From NCBI GenBank assembly GCA_016790225.1, contig JAEUOZ010000050.1:1-35917 (forward strand): a stretch of 35,917 nucleotides of DNA. Reading direction: 5' to 3'. How positions within the stretch are numbered: position 1 is the stretch's first letter; each line of letters opens with the position of its first letter. Source of the stretch: Rubrivivax sp. Its GTDB lineage: Bacteria; Pseudomonadota; Gammaproteobacteria; Burkholderiales; Burkholderiaceae. Both the position numbers and the translations under genes were made by a program. Positions 7,104 through 14,507 of the stretch are shown piece by piece. Under the pieces are notes generated by a model. It ran no database searches and was not told where the DNA came from. It worked only from the letters and a program-made list of their open reading frames with translations.

Positions 7104-7430
7104 TCAGCACTTGCAGTCGGCCGCCGCGTCACTGACCGCGCACGCGGCCCCTTCGCAGCAGTTCTCGGTGAGGTAGGCCAGCAGGCCATTCATGGCGTCG
7201 TAGGCCGCGCGATAGATCAGATTTCGGCTGGCGCGCTCCGGCTGCACCAGACCGGCCGTCGTCAGCTCCTTCAAGTGGAACGACAGGGTCGTGGCGGGAA
7301 TGCCCAGACCCTCACCCATGACACCCGGCGTCAGGCCGCTCTGCCCGGATACCACCAAGGCACGAAAGACCTTGAGCCGCACCGGATGCGCCAGCGCGGC
7401 GAGGGCCTTGACGACGTCGGACTCTGTCAT
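7104..7430 (-). CDS. arsR: ArsR-family metalloregulator
   Basis: A 108-residue winged-helix repressor, expected to release operator DNA when arsenite binds. The N-terminal region AALAHPVRLKVFRALV and the recognition helix ATTLSFHLKELTTAGLV are typical ArsR. The usual CVC motif in the DNA-binding helix is absent. Instead the C-terminus carries ENCCEGAAC (Cys91, Cys92, Cys97), like the C-terminal site of Acidithiobacillus ferrooxidans ArsR, plus a terminal CKC. It is the first gene of the operon. ATG 7430 (MTESDV) is preferred; ATG 7436 is two codons upstream and lies almost inside the likely promoter. Neither has a Shine-Dalgarno, so the mRNA may be leaderless. Confidence 0.9.
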   Translation of the reverse strand: MTESDVVKALAALAHPVRLKVFRALVVSGQSGLTPGVMGEGLGIPATTLSFHLKELTTAGLVQPERASRNLIYRAAYDAMNGLLAYLTENCCEGAACAVSDAAADCKC

Positions 7431-7437
7431 GAACATT

Positions 7438-7472
7438 ACTATACCAGTATCCGTGAATTATCAAATCTTTGA
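7438..7472 (-). promoter_or_regulatory. Likely ars promoter and ArsR operator
   Basis: Just upstream of arsR the sequence turns AT-rich. On the minus strand it holds an extended -10-like element TGGTATAGT (TATAGT at 7443-7438). A -35-like TTGATA lies 15 bases upstream, a short spacer. A dyad TCAAA-TC-TTTGA (7461-7472) overlaps the upstream edge and resembles known ArsR boxes (TCAAA...TTTGA). A second small dyad ATAC-CA-GTAT lies at 7441-7450. This arrangement fits autoregulation, but the transcription start would fall almost on the arsR ATG. Confidence 0.5.
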
Positions 7473-7544
7473 ACCGGCGTTGCTTTGAGTAGCAGGCGTG
7501 CTTTGCGTAGGGGCGTAGGGGTCAGGTCTTGAATCTTGAATGCA

Positions 7545-8180
7545 TCACCCGCCAGACCTTCCCGCGGTCGGCGCATCCAGCGTCAGCCAGATCTCGTTGC
7601 GGCGCAGGAACCAGGGCGTGATGGGCGGGTCGTAGCGGGAGAGCGTGGGCTCGCCGGACCAGGGCAGTTGCGCCTGACGCAGGATGGTCTGCAGGCGGGC
7701 CAGTTGCTCGTCGTAGTTGGCCTGTGACCAGAAGCCGGAATAGCGGATCACGGCGACGCGCGCGGCCGGCACTTCGCGCAGCTGCACGCGCGGATCCAGC
7801 GGCTCGGGCGCGGTCTCCAGCGTCACGCCACGCGGCAGCACAAACTGTACAAGCCAGCCACCACCCGGGGCGGCAGACTGGGTGACCGGTGCCGTCATCG
7901 CCATCTTCACGGGCGCAGGCGACTGGATCACCGGCGCCGTCATGTCGAACTTGCGGGCGCCTTTGTTCTTGCCGAAGATGTAGCCCGCCAGCATTCCGAA
8001 GGCCTGGCCGCCGGCCTGCTGCGCGCTGCCTTCCACCCGCACTTCGGCCACCACATAAGGCGCGTACTGCCGCACCTCGGCGCCGTCCAGAGACTGGACG
8101 AGCTCGTAGCTGGGTTCTTCGATGGCCAAGGATGTCAGGGTGAAGATAGCGAGGCACAGGCCCAGCAGCCATTGGCGCAT
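7545..8180 (-). CDS. SOUL-family haem-binding protein, secreted
   Basis: A 211-residue protein with a signal peptide (MRQWLLGLCLAIFTLTSLA) followed by a SOUL/HBP-type domain. Recognisable features are YELVQSLDGAEVRQYAPYVV near the start, the repeated KFDMTAPVI and KMAMTAPVT (about residues 77-98), VIRYSGFWS, and YDPPITPWFLRRNEIWL close to the end. SOUL proteins bind haem or related tetrapyrroles; the bacterial role is poorly defined, and export to the periplasm is predicted here. A GGAGA site precedes the ATG. It is transcribed away from the metal module at 8464 and is separated from arsR by about 115 bases, so it is probably an independent unit. Confidence 0.85.
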   Translation of the reverse strand: MRQWLLGLCLAIFTLTSLAIEEPSYELVQSLDGAEVRQYAPYVVAEVRVEGSAQQAGGQAFGMLAGYIFGKNKGARKFDMTAPVIQSPAPVKMAMTAPVTQSAAPGGGWLVQFVLPRGVTLETAPEPLDPRVQLREVPAARVAVIRYSGFWSQANYDEQLARLQTILRQAQLPWSGEPTLSRYDPPITPWFLRRNEIWLTLDAPTAGRSGG

Positions 8181-8210
8181 GATGAGTGTTCTCCGGGTTC
8201 AGCTGAGATT

Positions 8211-8240
8211 CAGGCCTGCGTGGCGCGCCACGCAGGCCTG
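8211..8240. repeat. Perfect 30-bp palindrome
   Basis: The 15-base arm CAGGCCTGCGTGGCG is followed immediately by its exact reverse complement with no spacer. It lies 30 bases upstream of the SOUL gene and 223 bases upstream of the gene at 8464, between divergent units. A spacer-free dyad is a poor terminator hairpin and could instead be a protein binding site or the core of a lost element. Confidence 0.8.
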
Positions 8241-8463
8241 GGCGGATTCGAACAGGGTGGCAGCTGCCGCGCCGACCAGCCGCCAAAAGGGCCTTCGGTC
8301 AGTGCCGTTGACGCGGGGACTGCTGCGCCAGAGCGCTTCCCCGCGCCTTCCTCCGCACGCTCGCGGTCGAGGCGCCTGTCTGAATGGGCCCGAGGAAATG
8401 CGGGCGGCTCCGGCACACAACCTCTGCCCCACAAGGCCATTGCCCCCGCGGCACACTGAGGCC

Positions 8464-9141
8464 ATGTTTCAACCAGGGTCTTCGGTGCGCGCTGTCCTGG
8501 CCTTGTGCCTGCTGCTGCCGGCCGCCGGTGTGCAGGCGCTGCCGATGGGCAGCCAGGACACCTGGATGGTGATGGCCGATGCCAGCGCCGATGCCAGCGA
8601 GCTGGCCGCCAACTTTGCCTTCACCCGCCGCGATGCGCTGGGCTTTGCGCTCGGGCGCTGGGAAGAGAAGCCGCATGCCGGCGCACCGGCGGCGCACATG
8701 CAGCGGCGCGAATTTGCGGCGCTGAGCTACACGCGCCAGCTGCAGCGCTGGAACCTGCCCCATGCGCAGGCCAATCTCTGGTTTGTCGGCGGCGTGGGCA
8801 GCGCGCGCGCTCAAGGGCACCCCGGCAGCCATGCGCTGTGGTCGGCCGCCGGTCTGGCGGACTATGAAACCACGCGTGTCTATGCGGGTGCCGGCTGGGA
8901 ACTGATGCGCGCCGGCCCGCTCAGACACGACACCGCCAGCGCGCGAGCCGGCTTCAGCTTCTACGAGGCGGAATACGACGAGATGCAGCCCTGGTTCATC
9001 CTGGAAGTCAAGCGCGAACGCTTTTCCGCCGTCGCCAAGAACACCGTCACGCCGCTGCTGCGCATCATCCACCGGCGCGTCTTTGCCGAGCTGGGCGCCA
9101 ACCGCGATGGCGCCGTCTTCAACCTGATGCTCAACTACTGA
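8464..9141 (+). CDS. Exported barrel-like protein, first gene of a metal-linked trio
   Basis: A 225-residue protein with a signal peptide (LALCLLLPAAGVQALP). The rest alternates polar and hydrophobic residues in short strands with aromatics: FAFTRRDALGFALGRW, FAALSYTRQLQRWNL, ANLWFVGGVGSA, TRVYAGAGWELM, RAGFSFYEAEYDEM. It ends FNLMLNY, with an aromatic last residue as in many outer-membrane barrels. I infer a small outer-membrane beta-barrel. No family was recognised. A GAGG precedes the ATG. Nineteen bases separate it from the HMA gene, which overlaps the MerT-like gene, so the three probably form an operon for handling a metal ion across the envelope. ORFs that begin further upstream (8122) have no start signal. 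Confidence 0.65.
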   Translation: MFQPGSSVRAVLALCLLLPAAGVQALPMGSQDTWMVMADASADASELAANFAFTRRDALGFALGRWEEKPHAGAPAAHMQRREFAALSYTRQLQRWNLPHAQANLWFVGGVGSARAQGHPGSHALWSAAGLADYETTRVYAGAGWELMRAGPLRHDTASARAGFSFYEAEYDEMQPWFILEVKRERFSAVAKNTVTPLLRIIHRRVFAELGANRDGAVFNLMLNY

Positions 9142-9160
9142 TCCCCACCGGAGATCCGCC

Positions 9161-9499
9161 ATGAAGATCCGCACCACCCTGCTGCTGGCCGCCACGCTGC
9201 TCACCGCCCACCTTGCCGTTCAGGCACAGGAGGCCCGCACGGCCAAGGTGTCGGTCAACGGCATGGTCTGCTCGTTCTGCGCGCAGAGCATTGAAAAGCG
9301 CCTGACGGCGATGCCTGAAACCGGGCCGCTGTACATCAACCTGGCCCGCAAGGTGGTGGCCGTGGAAGCCAAGCCCGGCCAGACCCTGAACCTGGACAAG
9401 CTGCGCCACGAGATCCAGGAGGCCGGCTATGACGTCACGGCCGTGGAGATGGTGCCCAAGACCGTGGCCGTGCTGCGCTCTGAAATGCGGGGCCGCTGA
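9161..9499 (+). CDS. Periplasmic heavy-metal-associated (HMA) domain protein, MerP-like
   Basis: A 112-residue protein: signal peptide (MKIRTTLLLAATLLTAHLAV), then one HMA domain with the metal site GMVCSFCAQSIEK (Cys37 and Cys40). MerP-like proteins carry Hg(II), Cu(I) or similar soft metals in the periplasm and pass them to a membrane partner. A GGAG site precedes the ATG. The stop TGA overlaps the next ATG (ATGA-type junction at 9497-9501), which strongly suggests coupling to the MerT-like protein. The C-terminal 30 residues (VPKTVAVLRSEMRGR) extend past a minimal HMA fold. Which metal it carries cannot be told from sequence, and no merR or merA is in the window. Confidence 0.82.
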   Translation: MKIRTTLLLAATLLTAHLAVQAQEARTAKVSVNGMVCSFCAQSIEKRLTAMPETGPLYINLARKVVAVEAKPGQTLNLDKLRHEIQEAGYDVTAVEMVPKTVAVLRSEMRGR

Positions 9500-9930
9500 T
9501 GCCGCTGCCACCCGCCGCCGTGGCGGGCCCGCAGCCCGATCTCGGCGCGCCGCAGCGCCAGGGTCTGGCCAGTGCCTGGCTGGCCCTGCTGGCCAGCGGC
9601 AGCACCCTGATCTGCTGCGCGCTGCCGGCGCTGCTGGTGACGCTGGGCGCTGGCGCCGCGCTCTCGTCACTGATCGCGGCGGTGCCGCAGCTGGTGTGGA
9701 TCAGCGAATACAAGCTGCCTGTCTTTGCCGGCGCCACCGCCTTGATGGCGCTGGGCGGGTGGGTGCAGTGGCGCAACCGGTACGCGCCCTGTCCGCTGGA
9801 TCCCAACTTGCGCCAGGCCTGCCTGCGCACGCGCCGCTTTTCGGCCGGCCTGTATCTCTTCTCGCTGCTGCTGCTGGCCCTGGGGGCCTGGTTTGCCTTC
9901 ATCGCGCCCTGGCTGGCAGGGCTTGAGTAG
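9499..9930 (+). CDS. MerT-like inner-membrane protein with a vicinal Cys pair
   Basis: A 143-residue protein with about three to four membrane segments. The first holds STLICCALPALLVTLGAG, in which Cys39-Cys40 sit where MerT carries its metal-receiving Cys pair. Further cysteines (YAPCPLD and RQACLR) lie in the loop before the last membrane segment (LYLFSLLLLALGAWFAFIAP), again as in MerT. It overlaps the HMA gene by three bases. The pair resembles MerP/MerT, but without mer enzymes or MerR nearby, so transport of another soft metal is equally possible. Family placement rests on topology and Cys positions. Confidence 0.7.
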   Translation: MPLPPAAVAGPQPDLGAPQRQGLASAWLALLASGSTLICCALPALLVTLGAGAALSSLIAAVPQLVWISEYKLPVFAGATALMALGGWVQWRNRYAPCPLDPNLRQACLRTRRFSAGLYLFSLLLLALGAWFAFIAPWLAGLE

Positions 9931-9932
9931 GC

Positions 9933-9952
9933 GCCCGGGCTGCGGCCCGGGC
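9933..9952 (+). terminator. GC-rich hairpin after the metal trio
   Basis: GCCCGGGC, loop TGCG, GCCCGGGC, starting three bases after the stop of the MerT-like gene. No T run follows, so it is a weak or Rho-assisted terminator, or an mRNA 3'-end stabiliser. Confidence 0.5.
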
Positions 9953-9970
9953 AGGCGTGCGTTCCACTTA

Positions 9971-9984
9971 GTTGCGTGCGCAAC
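9971..9984. promoter_or_regulatory. Dyad operator, probably for the MarR protein
   Basis: GTTGCG-TG-CGCAAC is a perfect 6+2+6 dyad about 22 bases before the MarR ATG. A further AGTTG half-site (9990-9994) follows. MarR-family regulators commonly bind such TTGCG...CGCAA dyads in their own promoters, so autoregulation is likely. Confidence 0.55.
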
Positions 9985-10006
9985 CAATCAGTTGTAGCAT
10001 CTGCGC

Positions 10007-10543
10007 ATGCCTTCCCGCCCCGCCCGACTGCGCAGCCGCAGCGCGCAATCCGAATCCCAATCGCAACTGCAATCGCAGCTGCAATCACAACCCCAGCCTC
10101 AACCCACGCCGACGGCGCTGGACCGCACGCTCACCTACCGGCTGCACCAGCTGCACAAGATCACCGATCAGGCGACGCAGGCGCGCTACCTGCCGGAGGT
10201 GGGTCTGAGCTTGAGCGACGGGCGCTGCCTCACCACCATCGGCAGCTTCGGGCCCTTGTCGGTGAGCGATCTGGCGGGCCTGGCCCACCTGAACAAGAGC
10301 CAGGCCAGCCGTGCGGCACAGGCGCTGTTCGATCAGGGCCTGGTCAGCAAGGAAGGCCGCGAAGGGGATGCCCGGGGCGTGGTGCTGGCCCTCACGACGG
10401 CCGGGCGGCGGGTCTGCAGCCGCGCGATGGCGCTGGTGCAGGCGCGCAACGAAGAGATCCTGGGCTGCCTGAGCCAGGCGGAGCAGGCGCAGCTGAGCGC
10501 ACTGCTGGACCGCGTGATTGCCCATAACCGCGCCGCGGGCTGA
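10007..10543 (+). CDS. MarR-family transcriptional regulator
   Basis: A 178-residue protein. Residues of about 38-175 form a MarR winged helix: RTLTYRLHQLHKITDQ, then LSDGRCLTTIGSFGPLSVSD, the recognition region NKSQASRAAQALFDQGLV, the wing EGDARGVVLALTTAGRRVC, and a C-terminal dimer helix. MarR proteins repress nearby genes until a small, often aromatic, ligand binds. Before the domain is a low-complexity arm, SQSESQSQLQSQLQSQPQPQ, encoded by short CAATCGCA-like DNA repeats and likely disordered. No Shine-Dalgarno is seen; ATG 10007 sits 22 bases after the operator, and the true start may be a later codon. The VOC gene follows after 43 bases and is the likely target. Confidence 0.85.
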   Translation: MPSRPARLRSRSAQSESQSQLQSQLQSQPQPQPTPTALDRTLTYRLHQLHKITDQATQARYLPEVGLSLSDGRCLTTIGSFGPLSVSDLAGLAHLNKSQASRAAQALFDQGLVSKEGREGDARGVVLALTTAGRRVCSRAMALVQARNEEILGCLSQAEQAQLSALLDRVIAHNRAAG

Positions 10544-10586
10544 ACGCGGCGCGCACACTTCATCGACCCCCAAGAAGGAGACACCC

Positions 10587-11141
10587 ATGCTGGTCCAGAA
10601 AGTCCACCACGTGGCCTACCGCTGCCGCGACGCGAAGGAAACCGTCGATTGGTACGAGAAGCACCTGGGCATGAACTTCGTGCTGGCCATTGCCGAGAAC
10701 GAGGTGCCTTCCACCAAGGCGCCCGATCCCTACATGCACGTCTTCCTGGATGCCGGCAACGGCAACATCCTGGCCTTCTTCGAGCTGCCCACCCAGCCGC
10801 CGATGGACCGGGACCCCAACACGCCCACCTGGGTGCAGCACCTGGCGCTGAAGGTGGATTCCGTCGCCACGCTGGAAGCCACCAAGGCGCGGCTCGAAGC
10901 CGCGGGCATCGAGGTGGTCGGCGTCACCGATCACACGATCTTCAAGAGCATCTATTTCTTCGATCCCAACGGCCACCGGCTGGAACTGGCGGCCGATACC
11001 GGCACGCCGCAGATGTACCGCATGCTCGATGAAGTCAAGCGCGAGATGCTGGACGAATGGAGCCGCACCCGCCAGGCGCCCACGCACGCCCGCTGGATGC
11101 ATGACGGCAGCTTGAGCGGCGCCGCAGCCGCCGCCCGCTGA
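10587..11141 (+). CDS. VOC-superfamily enzyme (glyoxalase/extradiol dioxygenase type)
   Basis: A 184-residue metalloenzyme of the vicinal-oxygen-chelate fold. Two beta-alpha-beta-beta-beta modules are visible. Likely metal ligands are His7 or His8 (KVHHVAYRC), Glu66 (LAFFELP), His85 (VQHLALKV) and Glu133 (GHRLELA). The motif FFDPNGHRLELA is typical of glyoxalase/dioxygenase relatives. The reaction cannot be fixed; an aromatic or thiol-adduct substrate is plausible given the MarR partner upstream. AAGGAG precedes the ATG. Its stop overlaps the probable CTG start of the DUF72 gene. The last 45 residues (SRTRQAPTHARWMHDGSLSG) extend past the fold. Confidence 0.82.
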   Translation: MLVQKVHHVAYRCRDAKETVDWYEKHLGMNFVLAIAENEVPSTKAPDPYMHVFLDAGNGNILAFFELPTQPPMDRDPNTPTWVQHLALKVDSVATLEATKARLEAAGIEVVGVTDHTIFKSIYFFDPNGHRLELAADTGTPQMYRMLDEVKREMLDEWSRTRQAPTHARWMHDGSLSGAAAAAR

Positions 11142-12262
11142 AGCTGCGCCCCGATCCGCTGCAGCCCGCGCTCTTCGAGGAGCTGCAGTCGGCCGATCCG
11201 GAAGCCCCGGCGCCCGCCTCCTGCGAAGTCCTGCCCGTCGCGTGCCCGCCAGCCTGGCTGGCACTGGCGGCCGCGCTGCGGCAGCGCTACGGTGATCGGC
11301 TGCACCTGGGCACCTCGTCCTGGCACTTTCCGGGTTGGGCCGGTCTGGTATGGGCTGCCCGGCCTGCCACCGATCCGCCCTACCCGCGCGGCCTGCTCTC
11401 CGCCCGCGGCCTTCAGGCCTACGCCCGGCATCCGCTGATGCGCAGCGTCAGCCTGGACCGCGCGTTCTACCGCCCGCTGCCCGTGGAGATCTATGCGCGG
11501 CTTGCCGCGCAGGTGCCGGCGGACTTCCGCTTCGTGGTCAAGGCGCCGTCGCTCCTGACCGATGCCGTGCGGCGTGATCCCGCCACCGGGGCGGCGCTGG
11601 AAGACAACCCGCACTTTCTCGATCCCGTGCTGGCGGTGGATGCCGCCTGGGGCCCGGCGCTGGAAGGCCTGGGGCCGCGGCTGGGCGCGCTGGTGTTCCA
11701 GCTCTCGCCCTTGCCGGCGCGCTGGCTGCAGGAGCCGGCCACGCTGGTGTTGCGGCTGGATGCGCTGTGGGACGCGCTCGAGCGCGACCGCCTGAACGCC
11801 GCGGCGAGGCCCGATGCCGCCACGGGCGTCGCAGGCGCCACAGCCGCCGGCCCGTCGCCGCCCACGCCGCTGATCGCCCTGGAAGTGCGCGATCCGGCGC
11901 TCCTGGGGCCGCGGCTGGTGGCCTCGCTGAAGGCGCGGGGCGTGCGCCTGTGCCTGGGTCTGCACGACCGCCTGCCGCCGATCGAGGCCCAGCTGCCCGC
12001 GCAGCGCGCGCTGTGGCCCGGCGATCTGGTGTGCCGATGGAACCTGCAGCGCGGTCAGCGTTATGCGCAGGCGCGTGATGCCTGGGCCCCTTTCGACCGC
12101 CTGCAGGCGCCGGACGAACCGACGCGCCAGGCGCTGGCGCGGGTGATGAAGGGCACGCTGGATGCCGGCCACCGTGTCTTCGTGACCATCAACAACAAGG
12201 CCGAGGGATCGGCCCCGCTGTCGGTGCTGGCTCTGGCGCAGGCGCTGCACGCGCTGGGCTGA
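11138..12262 (+). CDS. DUF72 family protein, probable CTG start
   Basis: DUF72 proteins (YecE-like) have a TIM-barrel fold and no settled function. The conserved N-terminal block LGTSSWHFPGWAGLVW (about residue 58) and FRFVVKAPSLLTD, followed by LGALVFQLSPLPARWLQEPA, mark the family. The conserved part begins well upstream of the first ATG in frame (11438), so that ATG cannot be the start. The frame is open from 11105 with no ATG, GTG or TTG. CTG at 11138 (LKLRPDPLQPALFEEL) overlaps the VOC stop as CTGA, mirroring the usual ATGA coupling. I therefore place the start there, giving 374 residues. An insert with low complexity (about 225-250, TGVAGATAAGPSPPTPL) interrupts the fold. Confidence 0.75.
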   Translation: MKLRPDPLQPALFEELQSADPEAPAPASCEVLPVACPPAWLALAAALRQRYGDRLHLGTSSWHFPGWAGLVWAARPATDPPYPRGLLSARGLQAYARHPLMRSVSLDRAFYRPLPVEIYARLAAQVPADFRFVVKAPSLLTDAVRRDPATGAALEDNPHFLDPVLAVDAAWGPALEGLGPRLGALVFQLSPLPARWLQEPATLVLRLDALWDALERDRLNAAARPDAATGVAGATAAGPSPPTPLIALEVRDPALLGPRLVASLKARGVRLCLGLHDRLPPIEAQLPAQRALWPGDLVCRWNLQRGQRYAQARDAWAPFDRLQAPDEPTRQALARVMKGTLDAGHRVFVTINNKAEGSAPLSVLALAQALHALG

Positions 12263-12359
12263 GCGGCACGCCGCCGGCACGCGGGCGGCCCGCCTGCCAC
12301 AGCGCTGCCTGCGGACAACTGCGGTGCCCGCCGCCGAAGCGGCGGCCCACAATCGGTGC

Positions 12360-14507
12360 ATGACGCAACCGAGCCCGCCGCCCTACGTCCCGCAGATCCG
12401 GCTGTACCAGGACTGGCTCGCGCGCGAGCGCGGCCTGCACTTCGACAGCTACGACGCGCTGTGGCGCTGGTCGGTGACCGAGCTGGATGCCTTCTGGCAG
12501 AGCCAGTGGGATTACCTGGGCATGCTCTCGCCCACGCCGCACACCGCGGTGCTGGCGCGCAACACGATGCCGGGTGCACAGTGGTTTCCCGGGGCGCGGG
12601 TCAGCTATGCGCGGCAGGCGCTGCGCCACGTGCAGGCGGCACACGCGGCGGGCATGCCCGCCATCATTGCCGATAACGAAAGACATCAGCGGCGCGAGAT
12701 CAGCTGGCCCGAGCTGCAGCGCCAATCCGCGGCGCTAGCCCTGCACCTTCGCGCCCAGGGCGTGCAGCGCGGCGACCGCGTGGCCGCTTACCTGCCCAAC
12801 ACGCCGGAGGCGATGATCGCGCTGCTGGCCGTGGCCAGCCTGGGCGCCGTGTGGAGCGTCTGCGCACCCGACATGGGCACTCCCGCCGTGCTGGACCGCC
12901 TGGGCCAGATCACGCCGCGCGTGCTGATCGGCTGCGACGGCATCACCTACGGCGGCCGCGACATGGACCGGCTGGCCACACTGGCCGAGCTGCGCGCCGG
13001 CCTGCCCAGCGTGCAGCATGTGATCGTCAAGCGCCAGCTGGCGCAGGCCTCGCTGCCCGAAGACGTGGCCGACTGGGATGCCGTGGTGGCGCGCAACGAT
13101 GCCGAAGTGGCCGCCTTCGAGCCCGAGTGGCTGCCCTTCCACCACCCGCTGTGGATCGTCTATTCCAGCGGCACGACCGGCCTGCCCAAGCCCATCGTGC
13201 ACGATCACGGCGGCGCGCTGCTCAACGGTCAGGCCCACAAGACCCTGCAGTACGACGTGTCCTGCAGCTACCAGCCCAATTCATGGGGCGAGCGCTTCAT
13301 GTGGTACAGCTCCACGGGCTGGGTGATGTGGAACGCGCAGCTCAGCGGGCTGCTGGGCGGCACGACCTGCGTCATCTACGACGGCCACCCTGGCGGCAGC
13401 AAGGAACACCCGGATTGGGGCGTGCTGTGGCGCTATGCCGCGCGCGAACGCGTGAGCTTCTTTGGCGCCGGGGCGGCCTACTTCACGAGCGTGTCCAAGT
13501 CCGGGCTCGATCTGTGCAGCATCCCGGGGCTCGCGCGCATCCGTGCGCTGGGCTGCACCGGCTCGCCGCTGACGGCCGAGGTGCAGCAGTGGGGCAGCGA
13601 TGCGCTGCAGGCGGTCTACGCCGCGGCGGGCCGGCCCCAGGCACCGCCGGTGTGGTGGTGCAACATCTCCGGCGGCACGGATGCCGGCGCCTTCATCGGC
13701 GCGCACCGCGAGCTGCCCATGGTGGCCGGCGAGATGCAGTGCCGCCTGCTGGGCGTGAGCGTGGAAGCCTGGAACGAGCAGGGCCGCCCGGTCATCGACG
13801 AGGTGGGCGAGCTGGTGGTCACGCAGCCCGTGCCGAGCATGCCGCCCTTCTTCTGGGGTGATGCGGATTTCCAGCGGTATCGCGGCAGCTACTTCGACAT
13901 GTACCCGCCGGGCCAGGGGCGCCGCGCCGGCGGCGGCGACGCCGGCCCCGAGACCGGGCCTGTCTGGCGCCACGGCGACTGGCTGAAGATCACACCCGAG
14001 GGCCGCTGCATCATCTATGGCCGCAGCGATGCCACCATCAACCGCCACGGCCTGCGCATGGGCACCAGCGAGCTGTACCGTGCGGTGGAGGCGCTGCCGG
14101 AGATCCTGGACAGCCTGGTGGTCGATCTGGAGTATCTGGGCCGCGAGAGCTGGATGCCGCTGTTCGTGGTGCTGCGCGAGGGCCACACGCTGGACGCGGC
14201 GCTGCAGCGGCGCATCCAGCAGGCCATCCGCCAGGCGCTGAGCCCGCGCTTCGTGCCCGACGAGATCCACGCCGTGGCCGAGGTGCCGCGCACGCTCTCG
14301 GGCAAGAAGCAGGAGCTGCCGATCAAGAAGCTGCTGCTGGGCCAGCCGCTGGACAAGGTGCTGAACAAGGATGCGATGGCCAACCCGCACTGCCTGGACT
14401 GGTATGTGGCGCTGGCCGCGCAGCGCCGCGCCTTGAACGGCACACCCGATGTGACGGATGCTTCCGCGTCCACCGGCGCTTCACCGGGACAGCGATCCGC
14501 CCCATGA
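12360..14507 (+). CDS. aacS: Acetoacetyl-CoA synthetase
   Basis: An ANL-superfamily ligase that activates acetoacetate with ATP and CoA. It feeds ketone bodies or PHB-derived acetoacetate into acetyl-CoA or lipid synthesis. It has the N-terminal AACS region (YQDWLARERGLHFDSYDALW), the AMP motif WIVYSSGTTGLPKPIVHDHG near residues 263-282, the CTGSPLTAEVQQW and CNISGGTDAGAF blocks, and the C-terminal GRSDATINRHGLRMGTSELY hinge. LSGKKQELPIKKLL holds the catalytic Lys. At 715 residues it is somewhat longer than typical (about 650), with a loop at 518-536 and an extra C-terminal tail. ATG 12360 is supported by the conserved start, not by a Shine-Dalgarno. It overlaps the next gene as ATGA. Confidence 0.9.
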   Translation: MTQPSPPPYVPQIRLYQDWLARERGLHFDSYDALWRWSVTELDAFWQSQWDYLGMLSPTPHTAVLARNTMPGAQWFPGARVSYARQALRHVQAAHAAGMPAIIADNERHQRREISWPELQRQSAALALHLRAQGVQRGDRVAAYLPNTPEAMIALLAVASLGAVWSVCAPDMGTPAVLDRLGQITPRVLIGCDGITYGGRDMDRLATLAELRAGLPSVQHVIVKRQLAQASLPEDVADWDAVVARNDAEVAAFEPEWLPFHHPLWIVYSSGTTGLPKPIVHDHGGALLNGQAHKTLQYDVSCSYQPNSWGERFMWYSSTGWVMWNAQLSGLLGGTTCVIYDGHPGGSKEHPDWGVLWRYAARERVSFFGAGAAYFTSVSKSGLDLCSIPGLARIRALGCTGSPLTAEVQQWGSDALQAVYAAAGRPQAPPVWWCNISGGTDAGAFIGAHRELPMVAGEMQCRLLGVSVEAWNEQGRPVIDEVGELVVTQPVPSMPPFFWGDADFQRYRGSYFDMYPPGQGRRAGGGDAGPETGPVWRHGDWLKITPEGRCIIYGRSDATINRHGLRMGTSELYRAVEALPEILDSLVVDLEYLGRESWMPLFVVLREGHTLDAALQRRIQQAIRQALSPRFVPDEIHAVAEVPRTLSGKKQELPIKKLLLGQPLDKVLNKDAMANPHCLDWYVALAAQRRALNGTPDVTDASASTGASPGQRSAP

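Noticed and set aside
8221..8260. GGCGGATTCGAACAGGG as a tRNA T-arm
   Set aside because: No matching acceptor, anticodon or D arm around it.
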